A stretch of 64,000 nucleotides of DNA from Rhodobacter aestuarii (GTDB lineage Bacteria; Pseudomonadota; Alphaproteobacteria; Rhodobacterales; Rhodobacteraceae). Numbering within the stretch: the first letter of the stretch is position 1; each line of letters opens with the position of its first letter. Location: NCBI RefSeq assembly GCF_900156655.1, contig NZ_FTOG01000004.1, forward strand, positions 186,001 through 250,000, read 5' to 3'. The notes beneath the pieces were generated by a model that saw nothing but the letters and a program-made list of their open reading frames with translations, was not told the DNA's origin and searched no databases. This document shows, piece after piece, positions 32,234-41,488 of the stretch. The position numbers and the translations under genes are program-made.

Positions 32234-33541
32234 ATGGTCGATATCGCCACCCGCGTTTACAATCACCGCTGGCAGATTGACCCGATTGTGCGGTCTTTGC
32301 TGGATACCGACTTTTACAAGCTGCTGATGTGCCAGTCGGTCTATCGCAATAACCGCGATACGCAGGTAACGTTTTCGCTGATCAACCGCACCAAATCGAT
32401 CCGGCTGGCGGATTTGATTGATGAGGGCGAGTTGCGCGAGCAGTTGGACTATGCGCGCGGGCTGCGGCTTAGCCGGGGCGAAAGCACTTGGCTGCGCGGC
32501 AATACCTTTTACGGCAAGCGGCAGATGTTCCGCTCTGACTTCATGGAATGGTTCGAGACCTTCCAATTACCGCCCTATCATCTGGAAAAGCGCGACGGCC
32601 AATACGAACTCACCTTTGAGGGCAATTGGCCCGAGGTGATGATGTGGGAAATTCCGGCGCTGGCGATCTTGATGGAGCTGCGTTCGCGCGCGGTGCTGCG
32701 CGAGATGAAGCGGTTTGAACTGCAAGTGCTTTATGCGCGCGGCATGACTCGCGTGTGGGAAAAGATCGAGCGGCTCAAGCGCATCGACGGGCTCAAGATC
32801 GCCGATTTCGGCACCCGTCGGCGGCATGGGTTTTTGTGGCAAGATTGGTGCGTGCAGGCGATGGTCGAGGGCTTGGGCGAAGCCTCTCAAGGCGGGGCGT
32901 TCACCGGCACCTCGAATTGTCTGATTGCGATGCGGCGCGACCTAGAGGCCGTGGGCACCAACGCCCATGAATTGCCGATGGTAATGGCGGCTCTGGCCGA
33001 TAGCGATGCCGAGTTGCGCGATGCGCCCTATAAGGTGCTTGAAAACTGGCATGAAGAGCATGATGGCAATCTGCGCATCATCTTGCCCGACACCTATGGC
33101 ACCAAGGGGTTCTTGGAGCGCGCCCCCGATTGGCTGGCGGCGTGGACCGGCATTCGCATCGATTCTGGCAACCCGTTTGAAAGCGCGGAAACGGCGATCA
33201 ACTGGTGGAAGGCGCGTGGAGAAGACCCCACGCAAAAGCTGGTGATTTTTTCTGACGGACTTGATGTGGCGCAGATCGAAGAATTGCACGCACGGTTCAA
33301 AGGCCGGGTGAAGGTCAGCTTCGGCTGGGGCACGCTGTTGACGAATGATTTCCGCGACCTTGTGCCCGGCGATGCTTTGGGGCCGTTTAGCCTTGTGTGC
33401 AAAGCGGTGGCGGCGAATGGCCGGCCCACGGTCAAACTGTCCGACAACCCAGAAAAAGCCACTGGCCCGGCGGGCGAGATTTCGCGCTACCGCCGGGTGT
33501 TTGAGGTGGGCGCGCAAGAGCGCATGGACGTGCTGGTTTAA
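32234..33541 (+). CDS. pncB: Nicotinate phosphoribosyltransferase
   Basis: PncB converts nicotinate and PRPP to nicotinate mononucleotide. The 435-residue length and sequence fit the PncB group: [16 protein letters not shown] near the N-terminus, the His that is phosphorylated in [15 protein letters not shown] (residues about 190-204), the GTSNCLIAM segment, and the phosphate-binding part near [13 protein letters not shown]. It is in an operon with pncA. Its last four bases overlap the stop of the converging phosphate transporter gene. Confidence 0.95.
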   Translation: MVDIATRVYNHRWQIDPIVRSLLDTDFYKLLMCQSVYRNNRDTQVTFSLINRTKSIRLADLIDEGELREQLDYARGLRLSRGESTWLRGNTFYGKRQMFRSDFMEWFETFQLPPYHLEKRDGQYELTFEGNWPEVMMWEIPALAILMELRSRAVLREMKRFELQVLYARGMTRVWEKIERLKRIDGLKIADFGTRRRHGFLWQDWCVQAMVEGLGEASQGGAFTGTSNCLIAMRRDLEAVGTNAHELPMVMAALADSDAELRDAPYKVLENWHEEHDGNLRIILPDTYGTKGFLERAPDWLAAWTGIRIDSGNPFESAETAINWWKARGEDPTQKLVIFSDGLDVAQIEELHARFKGRVKVSFGWGTLLTNDFRDLVPGDALGPFSLVCKAVAANGRPTVKLSDNPEKATGPAGEISRYRRVFEVGAQERMDVLV

Positions 33542-35034
33542 CCGGCCAGCGCGTTTAGCATCAGGAACAACAGCCCCGACAATAGCGCCGAGGCGGGCAC
33601 GGTAATCACCCAAGCCGCGGCGACGGTGGTCATATGTGCACGGCGCACCAGCAAACGGCGCGAGCGTTCCTCGGGCGGGACCGGTTTGCCCTTTTGCAGG
33701 CCAAGCATCCGCGAGCGGCGTTCGGAGTGCCATTCCCGGTAGAAGCCCACACCAAAGACGCCACCAACGGCGATATGGGTGGATGATACCGGCAGGCCCA
33801 GCCAAGAGGCGACAATCACCGTGATGGCGGCAGAAAGCGCCACACAAAAAGCGCGCATGGCGTTCAGCTTGGTGATCTCGGACCCCACAAGCTGGATCAG
33901 GCGCGGCCCAAACAGCATCAGCCCGACCGAGATCCCAAGCGCCCCCACAACCATCACCCAAAGCGGCACGGTGACGTTGTCGGCCAATTCGCCCGCTTCA
34001 ACCGCATGCACAATTGCGGCCAGCGGCCCCACGGCATTGGCGACATCATTCGCACCATGCGCAAAGGAGAGAAGCGCCGCCGAAACCACAAGCGGCAGCG
34101 TGAAGAGCTTCTTGAGCGACTTTTTGCGGTTTTCCATATCGCGCGATTGGCGGCGCACCAGCGGCACCGCAAGCGCCCATGCCGCAAGGCCGAGCACAAG
34201 GCCGATCATCACCGCGCTAAACGGCTCGACATGGATGATGCGTTTCAGCCCCTTGATCGCCAGATAGGTCGCAAAAGCGCCCGTCATGATCCCAATAAGG
34301 CCCGGCACCCAGCGGCGCGCGGCGGCGATTTTGTCTTCAACATAAATCACCTTGGCCTTGATCAGCGCCAAGAAGGCGGCTGCAATCAGCCCTCCCATCA
34401 CCGGTGAAATGACCCAGCTTGCCGCGATCTTGCCGATGGCCCCCCAATTCACGGCGGCAAAGCCCGCTGCGGCAATTCCGGCGCCGACAACGCCGCCAAC
34501 GATGGAGTGGGTGGTGGAAACCGGTGCCCCCATCCATGTTGCGAGGTGCAACCAAAGCGCCGATGCCAAAAGCGCCGACATCATCGCCCAAACGAAATGC
34601 GCGGCATCGGGCACCGCATCGGGGGCCAAAATCCCGGTCGAGACGGTTTTGACCACATCGCCGCCCGCCAAAAGCGCGCCCGAGGTTTCAAAGATCGCGG
34701 CGATCAGCAACGCGCCGCCAAGCGTCAGCGCATTGGCCCCCACCGCCGGACCCATGTTGTTGGCCACATCGTTCGCGCCGATGTTAAGCGCCATATAGGC
34801 GCCAATCGCTGCCGCCCCGATCACGATCCACGCGCCCGGCTGTGCGCCCATCAAAACGCCCGCCGCCAGTGCCGCCAGCACGATGAAGGCGATCGACAGC
34901 CCCGGCGCCACAAGCGGCTTGGCAACAAACTGCGCGGCTTCCTCGATCCGACCGATCCGCTTGAGATCTTTGTCGAGGGTTTTCCACTGATTGATGGGAG
35001 GTGTGGTCACGGTTGCGGTCCCCGAACGACCCAT
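33538..35034 (-). CDS. PiT-family inorganic phosphate transporter
   Basis: The 498-residue membrane protein carries the PiT signature twice, once in each half: [17 protein letters not shown] near residue 85 and [17 protein letters not shown] near residue 335. About ten to twelve membrane segments are visible with a large cytoplasmic region between the halves ([14 protein letters not shown]). It is a low-affinity phosphate:cation symporter; arsenate or sulfate permeases of the same fold are less likely. The ATG at 35034 has no good ribosome binding site, and a GTG near 35010 could be the true start. No PhoU-like partner gene is adjacent. Confidence 0.92.
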   Translation of the reverse strand: MGRSGTATVTTPPINQWKTLDKDLKRIGRIEEAAQFVAKPLVAPGLSIAFIVLAALAAGVLMGAQPGAWIVIGAAAIGAYMALNIGANDVANNMGPAVGANALTLGGALLIAAIFETSGALLAGGDVVKTVSTGILAPDAVPDAAHFVWAMMSALLASALWLHLATWMGAPVSTTHSIVGGVVGAGIAAAGFAAVNWGAIGKIAASWVISPVMGGLIAAAFLALIKAKVIYVEDKIAAARRWVPGLIGIMTGAFATYLAIKGLKRIIHVEPFSAVMIGLVLGLAAWALAVPLVRRQSRDMENRKKSLKKLFTLPLVVSAALLSFAHGANDVANAVGPLAAIVHAVEAGELADNVTVPLWVMVVGALGISVGLMLFGPRLIQLVGSEITKLNAMRAFCVALSAAITVIVASWLGLPVSSTHIAVGGVFGVGFYREWHSERRSRMLGLQKGKPVPPEERSRRLLVRRAHMTTVAAAWVITVPASALLSGLLFLMLNALAG

Positions 35035-35120
35035 CTGGCCGCGCGTTACCGGGCCGTCAGGATTCTGTTACATTCGGGCCGGGGGCCTAAACTGTTTGCG
35101 CCTTTAATTCAACGCCGCAT

Positions 35121-35579
35121 TCACGAGAGCGTGCGCAAAAGCAGCTTCAAATCTTTTTCCTGAACCCGTTTGGCCGCCGCTTTTGGGGTAACCCATTTGC
35201 GTTTGCGCCGCCCGGCTTCGGGATATTTGTCTTCAAGCTCTTCAACATCAACAATAAAGCAAAGCACTTGGCAGCGCTGATCGAGGCCGGTCTTGCGCAC
35301 CTTGGTGTAGACATAATTGCCGACGGGTTCGTGCTTGACGGTGCCCTTCACGCCCGCTTCTTCCCAAGCTTCACGCAGCGCCGCCTCGGCCAAGGTCTTG
35401 CCGCGCATCGGCCAGCCCTTCGGGACGATCCAGCGCCCGGTATCCAGCGAGGATACCAACAGCACCTCAACATCTTTCGTAGTCTCGGCATCGGGCCTGC
35501 GCAGGCAGAGCGCCGCGACTTGCAAAGCGTCTGGCTTCTTGCCCATGAGGGTGCCGAGAAAGTGCGGCATCTCCATCAT
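35121..35579 (-). CDS. Nudix hydrolase (DIPP-like)
   Basis: The 152-residue protein has the Nudix box GKTLAEAALREAWEEAGV (residues about 66-83), with all catalytic Glu residues. The sequence WIVPKGWPMRGKTLAEAA before it matches Nudix enzymes that act on diphosphoinositol polyphosphates, diadenosine polyphosphates or similar. I chose the ATG at 35579 because it forms an ATGA overlap with the stop of the kinase gene; a longer start fifteen bases upstream is possible. It ends the arfB/aminotransferase/kinase operon. Confidence 0.88.
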   Translation of the reverse strand: MMEMPHFLGTLMGKKPDALQVAALCLRRPDAETTKDVEVLLVSSLDTGRWIVPKGWPMRGKTLAEAALREAWEEAGVKGTVKHEPVGNYVYTKVRKTGLDQRCQVLCFIVDVEELEDKYPEAGRRKRKWVTPKAAAKRVQEKDLKLLLRTLS

Positions 35580-36550
35580 GCGACTCCTTCCCAAGGAGCC
35601 GCATCCTTGAGCAGCAGCCGGGCAAGTTCAACCGCGCGGCGAGCATAGCTGCGTTGCCGCTTTGGGTCTTGGGCGGCGCGGGTGACCACCCAGCCCGCAG
35701 AGCTAAATGCCCTAAGGGAAAGGAAAAGTGGCAGGAGTTCGAGCTGGTCATCGGGTAATGCGCGGTGTTTGCGGTATCCCGCGACAAGTCGTCGCGCATG
35801 CTCCCCAAGAAGCGGATCCCCCCAGCTTTGGATCAAAACCGTCGCCAAGTCATAAAGCCGCCAGCCCGGCCCGCAGTCGTCAAAATCAATGAGCCTAAGC
35901 TTGCCTGCCTCGACCATCACATTCGAGCGCAGCACGTCAGCATGGATCGGGCCATAATCGGTGGCGCGGGGCAGCATCAGCGCTGCCTTCTCGCGGGCCT
36001 GTTGAAGAAGGGTAGATTCCTCCGCGCTTAGCGTTGGGTTCTCCCAAAACGGCCCGAGCCGGGGTGCAGGGCCCAAAAGCGCGTCTTGATCCCAGGCTGC
36101 ACGGGGGAAGGGCGAGGGGCAAGCGCCCGCATCGGCTGCATTGTGTAGATGCGCCAAAAGTGCGCCCAAATCCTCGGCCCGTTCCAAAACGGCGGAGCCT
36201 TCAAGTTTTTCATCTGCCGCACCGAGCGGTTTGCCCGAAATCCAGCGCAGGCAAGAGGCCGTCATCCCCTGCACTTGCGCGACCCATGCTCCGCTGGCGG
36301 CGGGCAGCGGCTCCACCACAGCCACGCCTGCATCTGCAAGCTTTGCGCACCACGCCAGTTCACAGGCAATTGCCGCCGGGTCTTGGTAGCCGGGGCGGTG
36401 TAGCCGCAAAGCGAGTTTCGCGCCCGAACCATGCACGGTGGCAAAGACGATATTTTCAGACCGCCAAACCATTTGCAGCGGCGCGCCTTGGCACAGCCAA
36501 GCGCGCTGCGCAGCCCCGGCCAGTTCATAGGCTTTGGCGTCATCCATCAT
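35576..36550 (-). CDS. APH-family small-molecule kinase
   Basis: The 324-residue protein belongs to the aminoglycoside phosphotransferase/homoserine kinase II superfamily. Visible are the ATP-binding Lys region (GAKLALRLHRPGY), the catalytic loop YGPIHADVLRSNVM (residues about 199-212; the HGDxxxxN pattern with Ala for Gly) and the metal-binding LIDFDDCGPGW (residues about 219-229). It overlaps the class III aminotransferase gene by four bases. That pairing recalls kinases and phospho-lyases acting in sequence on hydroxylysine or ethanolamine. The substrate is inference; antibiotic resistance is unlikely given the context. Confidence 0.85.
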   Translation of the reverse strand: MMDDAKAYELAGAAQRAWLCQGAPLQMVWRSENIVFATVHGSGAKLALRLHRPGYQDPAAIACELAWCAKLADAGVAVVEPLPAASGAWVAQVQGMTASCLRWISGKPLGAADEKLEGSAVLERAEDLGALLAHLHNAADAGACPSPFPRAAWDQDALLGPAPRLGPFWENPTLSAEESTLLQQAREKAALMLPRATDYGPIHADVLRSNVMVEAGKLRLIDFDDCGPGWRLYDLATVLIQSWGDPLLGEHARRLVAGYRKHRALPDDQLELLPLFLSLRAFSSAGWVVTRAAQDPKRQRSYARRAVELARLLLKDAAPWEGVA

Positions 36551-37809
36551 GCGGGCATCTCTTGCAGTATATCTTTGAGGGTTGTTGCCAGCATCTGCGC
36601 ATTTTCACGCGAAAACGGCAGCGGCGGGCGCATTTTCAAAATGTGCTGGGCGCGTCCAACGCGGCCCAAAAGGATGCCTCTATCCTTCGCGGCTTCCACG
36701 ACGCGGCCACAAAAGGCGCCATCGGGCAGGCCATCGCGTGCAAATTCAATCGCGAAGAATAGGCCCAAGCCGCGCACATCGGCAATCAACGGGTGACGCA
36801 ACTCTAGCAAAAGCCCCAGCGCATAGGCGCCAACGGCTTCGGCGTTTTCCACCAGACCTTCGTCTTCGATCACATCCAAAACCGCATTGGCGGCGGCACA
36901 AGAAACGGGGTTGCCCGCGAAGGTGTTGAAATAGCCAAAAGCATTGCGGAAGGCCGCCATCACATCGGGCCGGGCCACGACGGCTGCCACCGGGTGCCCA
37001 TTGCCCATCGGCTTGCCCAAGGTCACAAGATCGGGCGCAAAGCCCAAAAGCTCATGCCCCCACCAATGGCTGCCCAAGCGGCCAAAACCGGGCTGCACCT
37101 CATCACACAAAATCAGCCCGCCTGCGCGTTTCACAACGTTGACCGTAGCATCCAGAAACCCCGGTGCGAGCCCCGGCATCCCTTCATTGGCAAAGATCGG
37201 GCAGAGCATCAGACCGGCAAAGCCGTGGCCTGCTTGCTCTAGCTCTTCAATCGCCTGGGCCACATTCGCGGCAAAAGCCTTTGCCTGCGCCTTTGGGCTG
37301 CCGCCCAAGGGCGCGAGGCTATCGGGCGCGGGCACGCGGCGGATATGAGGCGGGTAGCCGCCAATCGGCGGGCGGCGGGTGGACAGATGTGCCACCGCCG
37401 TCGTGTTGCCGTGATAGGTGTTGTCGGTGGCGATCAAACCCGTCTTTCCTGTCACCGCCTGCGCCATGCGCAAAGCCACGTCATTCGCCTCAGACCCCGT
37501 GCAGGTCATCAGCATTTGGCTTAGCCCGTGGTCAAACTTGGCCACCAGCCGCTCGCCGTAATCAAGAATGCCTTCATGCAGATAGCGGCTGTGCGTGTTC
37601 AGTTGCGCGGCTTGGTGCGCGATCGCCTCAACCACGCGCGGATGACAATGCCCCAAATGTGCAACATTGTTATAACAATCGAGGTAGCGCCGTCCCTTGG
37701 CATCATAAAGCCAAACACCTTCGCCGCGCACAATATGCACGGGGTCATCATAGAAGGTGGGCACATTCGGGCCCAAAAGCGCTTCACGCCGCGCGATTAG
37801 ATCAGTCAT
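36547..37809 (-). CDS. Class III PLP enzyme (aminotransferase or phospho-lyase)
   Basis: The 420-residue protein has class III aminotransferase hallmarks: DCYNNVAHLGHCHPRVVEA near residue 50, TGSEANDVALRMAQ (residues about 105-118), LILCDEVQPGFGR and the PLP Lys in LVTLGKPMGNGHP (near residue 265). The sequence resembles the AGXT2-like group, whose members include ethanolamine-phosphate and phosphohydroxylysine phospho-lyases; a plain aminotransferase is the alternative. I placed the start at the ATG at 37809 (MTDLIARREALLGPN), which overlaps the end of arfB by eight bases; the longer frame only reads arfB antisense-free tail sequence. The adjacent kinase could make its phosphorylated substrate. 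Confidence 0.9.
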   Translation of the reverse strand: MTDLIARREALLGPNVPTFYDDPVHIVRGEGVWLYDAKGRRYLDCYNNVAHLGHCHPRVVEAIAHQAAQLNTHSRYLHEGILDYGERLVAKFDHGLSQMLMTCTGSEANDVALRMAQAVTGKTGLIATDNTYHGNTTAVAHLSTRRPPIGGYPPHIRRVPAPDSLAPLGGSPKAQAKAFAANVAQAIEELEQAGHGFAGLMLCPIFANEGMPGLAPGFLDATVNVVKRAGGLILCDEVQPGFGRLGSHWWGHELLGFAPDLVTLGKPMGNGHPVAAVVARPDVMAAFRNAFGYFNTFAGNPVSCAAANAVLDVIEDEGLVENAEAVGAYALGLLLELRHPLIADVRGLGLFFAIEFARDGLPDGAFCGRVVEAAKDRGILLGRVGRAQHILKMRPPLPFSRENAQMLATTLKDILQEMPA

Positions 37810-38224
37810 CTTCGCCCACTTTCCCGCGCAGGGATTTAACCTCGCCGCGGATGGATTTTGCCGCCAAGCGGCGGCGCTGGCTGCCCTTGGTGGGCTTGGT
37901 GGCAATGCGGCGCTTTGGGGCCACCAGCGCGGCCCGGATCATCTCGGCCAGCCGCTCGCGGGCCAGTTCGCGGTTGCGCGTTTGCGAGCGGGTCTCTTCT
38001 GCCCGGATCACAATCGCCCCATCCAAGGTCCATTTCCGCCCGGCAATCCGCTTGAGGCGCGCTTTGACCGCAGGCGTTAGATGCGGGCTGCGCTCTGCCT
38101 CAAAGCGCAGTTCCACCGCTGTCGACACCTTGTTGACGTTTTGCCCGCCGGGCCCTTGGGCGCGGGTGAAGCTTTCTGAAAGCTCCCAATCGGCAAGTGC
38201 CAAATTATCGTTGATCCAAAGCAT
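37802..38224 (-). CDS. arfB: Alternative ribosome-rescue peptidyl-tRNA hydrolase ArfB (YaeJ)
   Basis: ArfB frees ribosomes stalled at the end of broken mRNAs by hydrolysing the peptidyl-tRNA. The 140-residue protein has the GGQ motif in RAQGPGGQNVNKVSTAVELR (residues 21-40) and the positively charged C-terminal tail (RRIATKPTKGSQRRRLAAKS) that enters the mRNA channel. It is the first gene of an overlapping four-gene operon whose other members are metabolic. Confidence 0.95.
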   Translation of the reverse strand: MLWINDNLALADWELSESFTRAQGPGGQNVNKVSTAVELRFEAERSPHLTPAVKARLKRIAGRKWTLDGAIVIRAEETRSQTRNRELARERLAEMIRAALVAPKRRIATKPTKGSQRRRLAAKSIRGEVKSLRGKVGEDD

Positions 38225-38287
38225 GCGCAGACCCTAGCGGGCGCGGCAGAAAACGAAAGCGCTTTCGGCAGGAAATTTGCTGTGATC

Positions 38288-40300
38288 TCAGAGCATCGCG
38301 CCAAGTCGGGTGCCTTGGTCGATGGCGCGCTTGGCATCCAACTCGCCCGCGATATCGGCCCCGCCAATCACATGCGCCGCGATCCCTTGCGCCTTGAGGC
38401 TATCGGCCAAGCTGCGCTGGCTTTCTTGGCCCGCGCAAAGCACCACCGTTTCGGCTGCGATCAAGGTAGGGTTTTCACGCGCTTCCCCAAAGGTGATGTG
38501 CAGACCTTCGGGTGTGATACGCTCGTAATTCACCCCGCCCAACATCTTCACCCCTTTCGCGTTCAGCGCGGCGCGGTGAATCCAGCCCGTGGTTTTGCCC
38601 AAGCGGCGACCGGGCTTTTCGGGCTTGCGCTGCAAAAGCGTCACCTGCCGCGTGGGCGGACTTGGCGCGGGTTTAGCAAGGCCGCCGGGGGTTTGCGCCG
38701 GATCGCCCACGCCCCATTCGCGCGCCCAGTCTTCGGGGTGGAGGGTTGGACTTTCGCTCACGGTCAGGAATTCGGCAACGTCAAAGCCAATACCGCCCGC
38801 ACCCACCACTGCAACGCGCGGCCCAGCTTCGGCGCGCCCGCTCAATAGATCAGCGTAGCTCACGGCTAATGCTTCGCCTTCAATGCCGGGGCTGCGGGGG
38901 GCAACGCCCGTGGCAATCACCACCTCGTCAAACTCGCCCAAATTGCGCACTGTCGCCTCGGTGCTGAGCCGCAGGCTCACGCCCGTTTTTTTCAGCATGG
39001 TGGCGAACCAGTCGGTGAGGCCGTGAAACTCCTCTTTCCCCGGAATGGTGCGGGCAAGGCAAAGCTGCCCGCCAATCTCGGCACCTTTTTCAAAAAGCTT
39101 CACCGCATGGCCCCGCTCGGCCAAGGTGATCGCGCAGGCCATGCCCGCTGGCCCCGCGCCCACCACGGCGATGCGTTTGGGGTTTTCCGCCGGTGCCAGA
39201 ACCAGTTCGGTTTCATGCGCGGCGCGCGGGTTCACAAGACAGGTGGAGATTTTGCCCGAGAAAGTATGATCAAGGCAGGCTTGGTTGCAACCAATACAGG
39301 GGGCGATTTCCGCCGCGCGGCCGGTAGCGGCCTTGGCCACAAAATCGGGGTCCGCCAAGAAGGGCCGCGCAAGGCTGACCATATCCGCCTTTCCCTCGGC
39401 CAAGATGCCCTCGGCCACCTCCGGCGTGTTGATCCGGTTGGAGGTGATGACGGGGATCCCCACCTCGGGCCGCAAACGCCCCGTCAGCCATGCAAAGGCC
39501 GCGCGCGGGACAGAGGTGGCAATCGTCGGCACGCGCGCCTCATGCCAGCCGATCCCGGTGTTGAGCATCGTGGCGCCCGCCCCCTCAATCGCTTTGGCCA
39601 GCGTCACCACCTCGTCCCAAGTTGAGCCGTCGGGAATGAGATCAATCAGAGAGATACGAAAGATCACGATGAAATCTTGGCCCACCGCCGCGCGGACGCG
39701 TTTCATCACCTTAACGGGCAGGCGCATCCGGTTTTCATACGGTCCACCCCAGTCATCGGTGCGGCGGTTCACATGGCGCACAAGGAATTGATTGAGGAAA
39801 TACCCCTCTGACCCCATCACCTCGACCCCGTCATAGCCCGCCTCGCGGGCGCGCGCCGCGGCGGTGGCGATGTCAGTGATTTGCTTTTCAATCCCCGCTG
39901 CATCCAGCTCTTTTGGCGGAAAGGGCGAGATGGGGGATTTGACCGCGCTGGCCGAGACGCATTCTGGCCCATAGGCATAGCGCCCGGCATGCAAGATTTG
40001 CATCGCGATCCGCCCGCCCGCGTCATGCACCCGGTCTGTGACCATCCGGTGATTGGCCATGTCTTCAGGCGTGAACAGCCCCGCCGCGCCGGGAAAGACC
40101 CCGCCTTCGCGATTGGGGGCCATGCCGCCCGTCACCATCAGCCCAACACCGCCGCGCGCGCGGGTGGCATAAAATTCGGCCACCCGGTTCCAATCTCCGG
40201 TTTCTTCAAGATTGGTATGCATCGATCCCATCAGCACACGGTTGGGCAACACCACATGCCCCAAATCAAGCGGGCTTAGCAGATGCGGATACTGGCTCAT
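38288..40300 (-). CDS. fadH: NADPH-dependent 2,4-dienoyl-CoA reductase
   Basis: FadH reduces 2,4-dienoyl-CoA during oxidation of unsaturated fatty acids. The 670-residue protein has an N-terminal old-yellow-enzyme FMN barrel (residues 1-340, with the PFPPKELDAAGI and GSEGYFLNQFLVRHVNRR segments), the 4Fe-4S cluster motif CIGCNQACLD (plus a further Cys in STCLVNP), an FAD motif VVGAGPAGMACAITLAERG and an NADPH motif VVGAGGIGFDVAEFL. GGGAGG precedes the ATG at 40300. It is divergent from a LysR-type regulator gene, which may control it. Confidence 0.95.
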   Translation of the reverse strand: MSQYPHLLSPLDLGHVVLPNRVLMGSMHTNLEETGDWNRVAEFYATRARGGVGLMVTGGMAPNREGGVFPGAAGLFTPEDMANHRMVTDRVHDAGGRIAMQILHAGRYAYGPECVSASAVKSPISPFPPKELDAAGIEKQITDIATAAARAREAGYDGVEVMGSEGYFLNQFLVRHVNRRTDDWGGPYENRMRLPVKVMKRVRAAVGQDFIVIFRISLIDLIPDGSTWDEVVTLAKAIEGAGATMLNTGIGWHEARVPTIATSVPRAAFAWLTGRLRPEVGIPVITSNRINTPEVAEGILAEGKADMVSLARPFLADPDFVAKAATGRAAEIAPCIGCNQACLDHTFSGKISTCLVNPRAAHETELVLAPAENPKRIAVVGAGPAGMACAITLAERGHAVKLFEKGAEIGGQLCLARTIPGKEEFHGLTDWFATMLKKTGVSLRLSTEATVRNLGEFDEVVIATGVAPRSPGIEGEALAVSYADLLSGRAEAGPRVAVVGAGGIGFDVAEFLTVSESPTLHPEDWAREWGVGDPAQTPGGLAKPAPSPPTRQVTLLQRKPEKPGRRLGKTTGWIHRAALNAKGVKMLGGVNYERITPEGLHITFGEARENPTLIAAETVVLCAGQESQRSLADSLKAQGIAAHVIGGADIAGELDAKRAIDQGTRLGAML

Positions 40301-40406
40301 GATGTCCTCCCTTTGGGTCAGATTAGCCAGATGGCCTGCGCTGTCACGCCCAACGCCGCGTCATGGCGGGTAAGTTGCGGAAATGAGAGGCGGATCGGGC
40401 AAAACT

Positions 40407-40417
40407 AACCTTAGGTT
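40407..40417. promoter_or_regulatory. Candidate operator between fadH and the LysR gene
   Basis: AACC-TTA-GGTT is an 11-base dyad with further flanking symmetry (TAACCTTAGGTTTA), in the 252-base divergent gap. LysR regulators usually bind T-N11-A dyads between their own gene and a divergent target. The dyad is short and the link is an inference. Confidence 0.3.
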
Positions 40418-40552
40418 TACCAAGGCAACAATCGTTTCCATGCCTTAACCGAACCCCGCAATTTCCCCGGTATTGTCCTTGGTGTGTCCCATTTGCGCCC
40501 GATTTGAGGGTGAAAGCTTTTGAGAACAGGAAACATTGCCGATGGATAACCG

Positions 40553-41458
40553 ATGGACCGCCTGACCGAAATGGAAGCCTTTGCCACTGTTGTGGATCAG
40601 GGTGGCTTTACTGATGCTGCGAAGAAAATGGGTATCTCGAAATCTGCGGTGTCAAAGCATGTTTCCGCGCTGGAGGCGCGGCTTGGCGCGCGGCTTTTGA
40701 ACCGTACCACGCGGCGCGTGTCGCCCACCGAGATTGGCCTCGCCTATTATGACCGCGCCCGACGTGTGCTCAACGACGCGGGGGAGGCCGATGCGCTTGT
40801 GACCTCCATGCAGGTCGCGCCCTCGGGGCTGTTACGGATTTCGGTGGCAACTGATTTTGGGGTCAACTTGCTCTCGCCCGTGCTTGGGGATTTCTTACAA
40901 GAATATCCCGAGATCACTGTGAATATGGTGCTCAATAACCGCTATGTGGAGCTGATTTCCGAAGGCTTTGATATGGCGATCCGGGTTGGCGAGTTGGAAG
41001 ACAGCACGCTTCGCGCTCGAAAGCTGACGGAAACCGCCAAGCGGATGATCGCGGCCCCCGGCTATTTTGAGAAATACGGTCGCCCGACAAAGATCGACGA
41101 TCTGAACGAACACAAGCTTTTGCATTATTCGAACCAGTCGAATGGCAATGTTTGGAAGATCACCGCGCCTTCGGGCGAGCGGCGGCAGGTGCGTTCTGCC
41201 GGTTGGCTGACGGTGAACGATGGGCAATCGCTGCTGCATGCCGCGATCGCGGGGCTGGGCATCGCCTATCTGCCCTCGTTCCTTTACGCCGAGGCGATGC
41301 AGCAAGGTTTGGTGGAAGAGGCCATGCCCGATCTGCCAATGGAAACGCTTGGCATCTATGCGGTTTACCCGCCGGGCCGGTTCACGCAGCCCAAAGTGCG
41401 CGCTTTCATTGATTTTCTGGCACAGACCTTCAACGACAAAGGTCCTGACAACTGGTGA
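40553..41458 (+). CDS. LysR-family transcriptional regulator
   Basis: The 301-residue protein has an N-terminal winged helix-turn-helix (MDRLTEMEAFATVVDQGGFTDAAKKMGISKSAVSKHVSALEARLGARLLNRTTRRVSPTE, read in segments over residues 1-60) and a substrate-binding C-terminal domain. The sequence TRRVSPTEIGLAYYDRA and the LRISVATDFGVNLLSPVL linker fit the large LysR subgroup near CrgA/DmlR. The effector is unknown. It is divergent from fadH and may regulate that gene or itself. No obvious Shine-Dalgarno precedes the ATG (AACCG), although AGGAAAC is 23 bases upstream. Confidence 0.9.
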   Translation: MDRLTEMEAFATVVDQGGFTDAAKKMGISKSAVSKHVSALEARLGARLLNRTTRRVSPTEIGLAYYDRARRVLNDAGEADALVTSMQVAPSGLLRISVATDFGVNLLSPVLGDFLQEYPEITVNMVLNNRYVELISEGFDMAIRVGELEDSTLRARKLTETAKRMIAAPGYFEKYGRPTKIDDLNEHKLLHYSNQSNGNVWKITAPSGERRQVRSAGWLTVNDGQSLLHAAIAGLGIAYLPSFLYAEAMQQGLVEEAMPDLPMETLGIYAVYPPGRFTQPKVRAFIDFLAQTFNDKGPDNW

Positions 41459-41488
41459 GTTTTCGCGGCGCCTCTCCGCCCGGCGCTG

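Noticed and set aside
35035-35085. Pho-box-like sequence upstream of the phosphate transporter (minus-strand ATGTAACAGAATCCTGACG)
   Set aside because: Only partial match to CTGTCAT repeats and the 11-base repeat spacing is not met; too weak to call.
35576-36550. Aminoglycoside resistance gene
   Set aside because: The APH fold covers many metabolic kinases; the overlap with a class III PLP enzyme gene and native codon use argue for metabolism rather than resistance.
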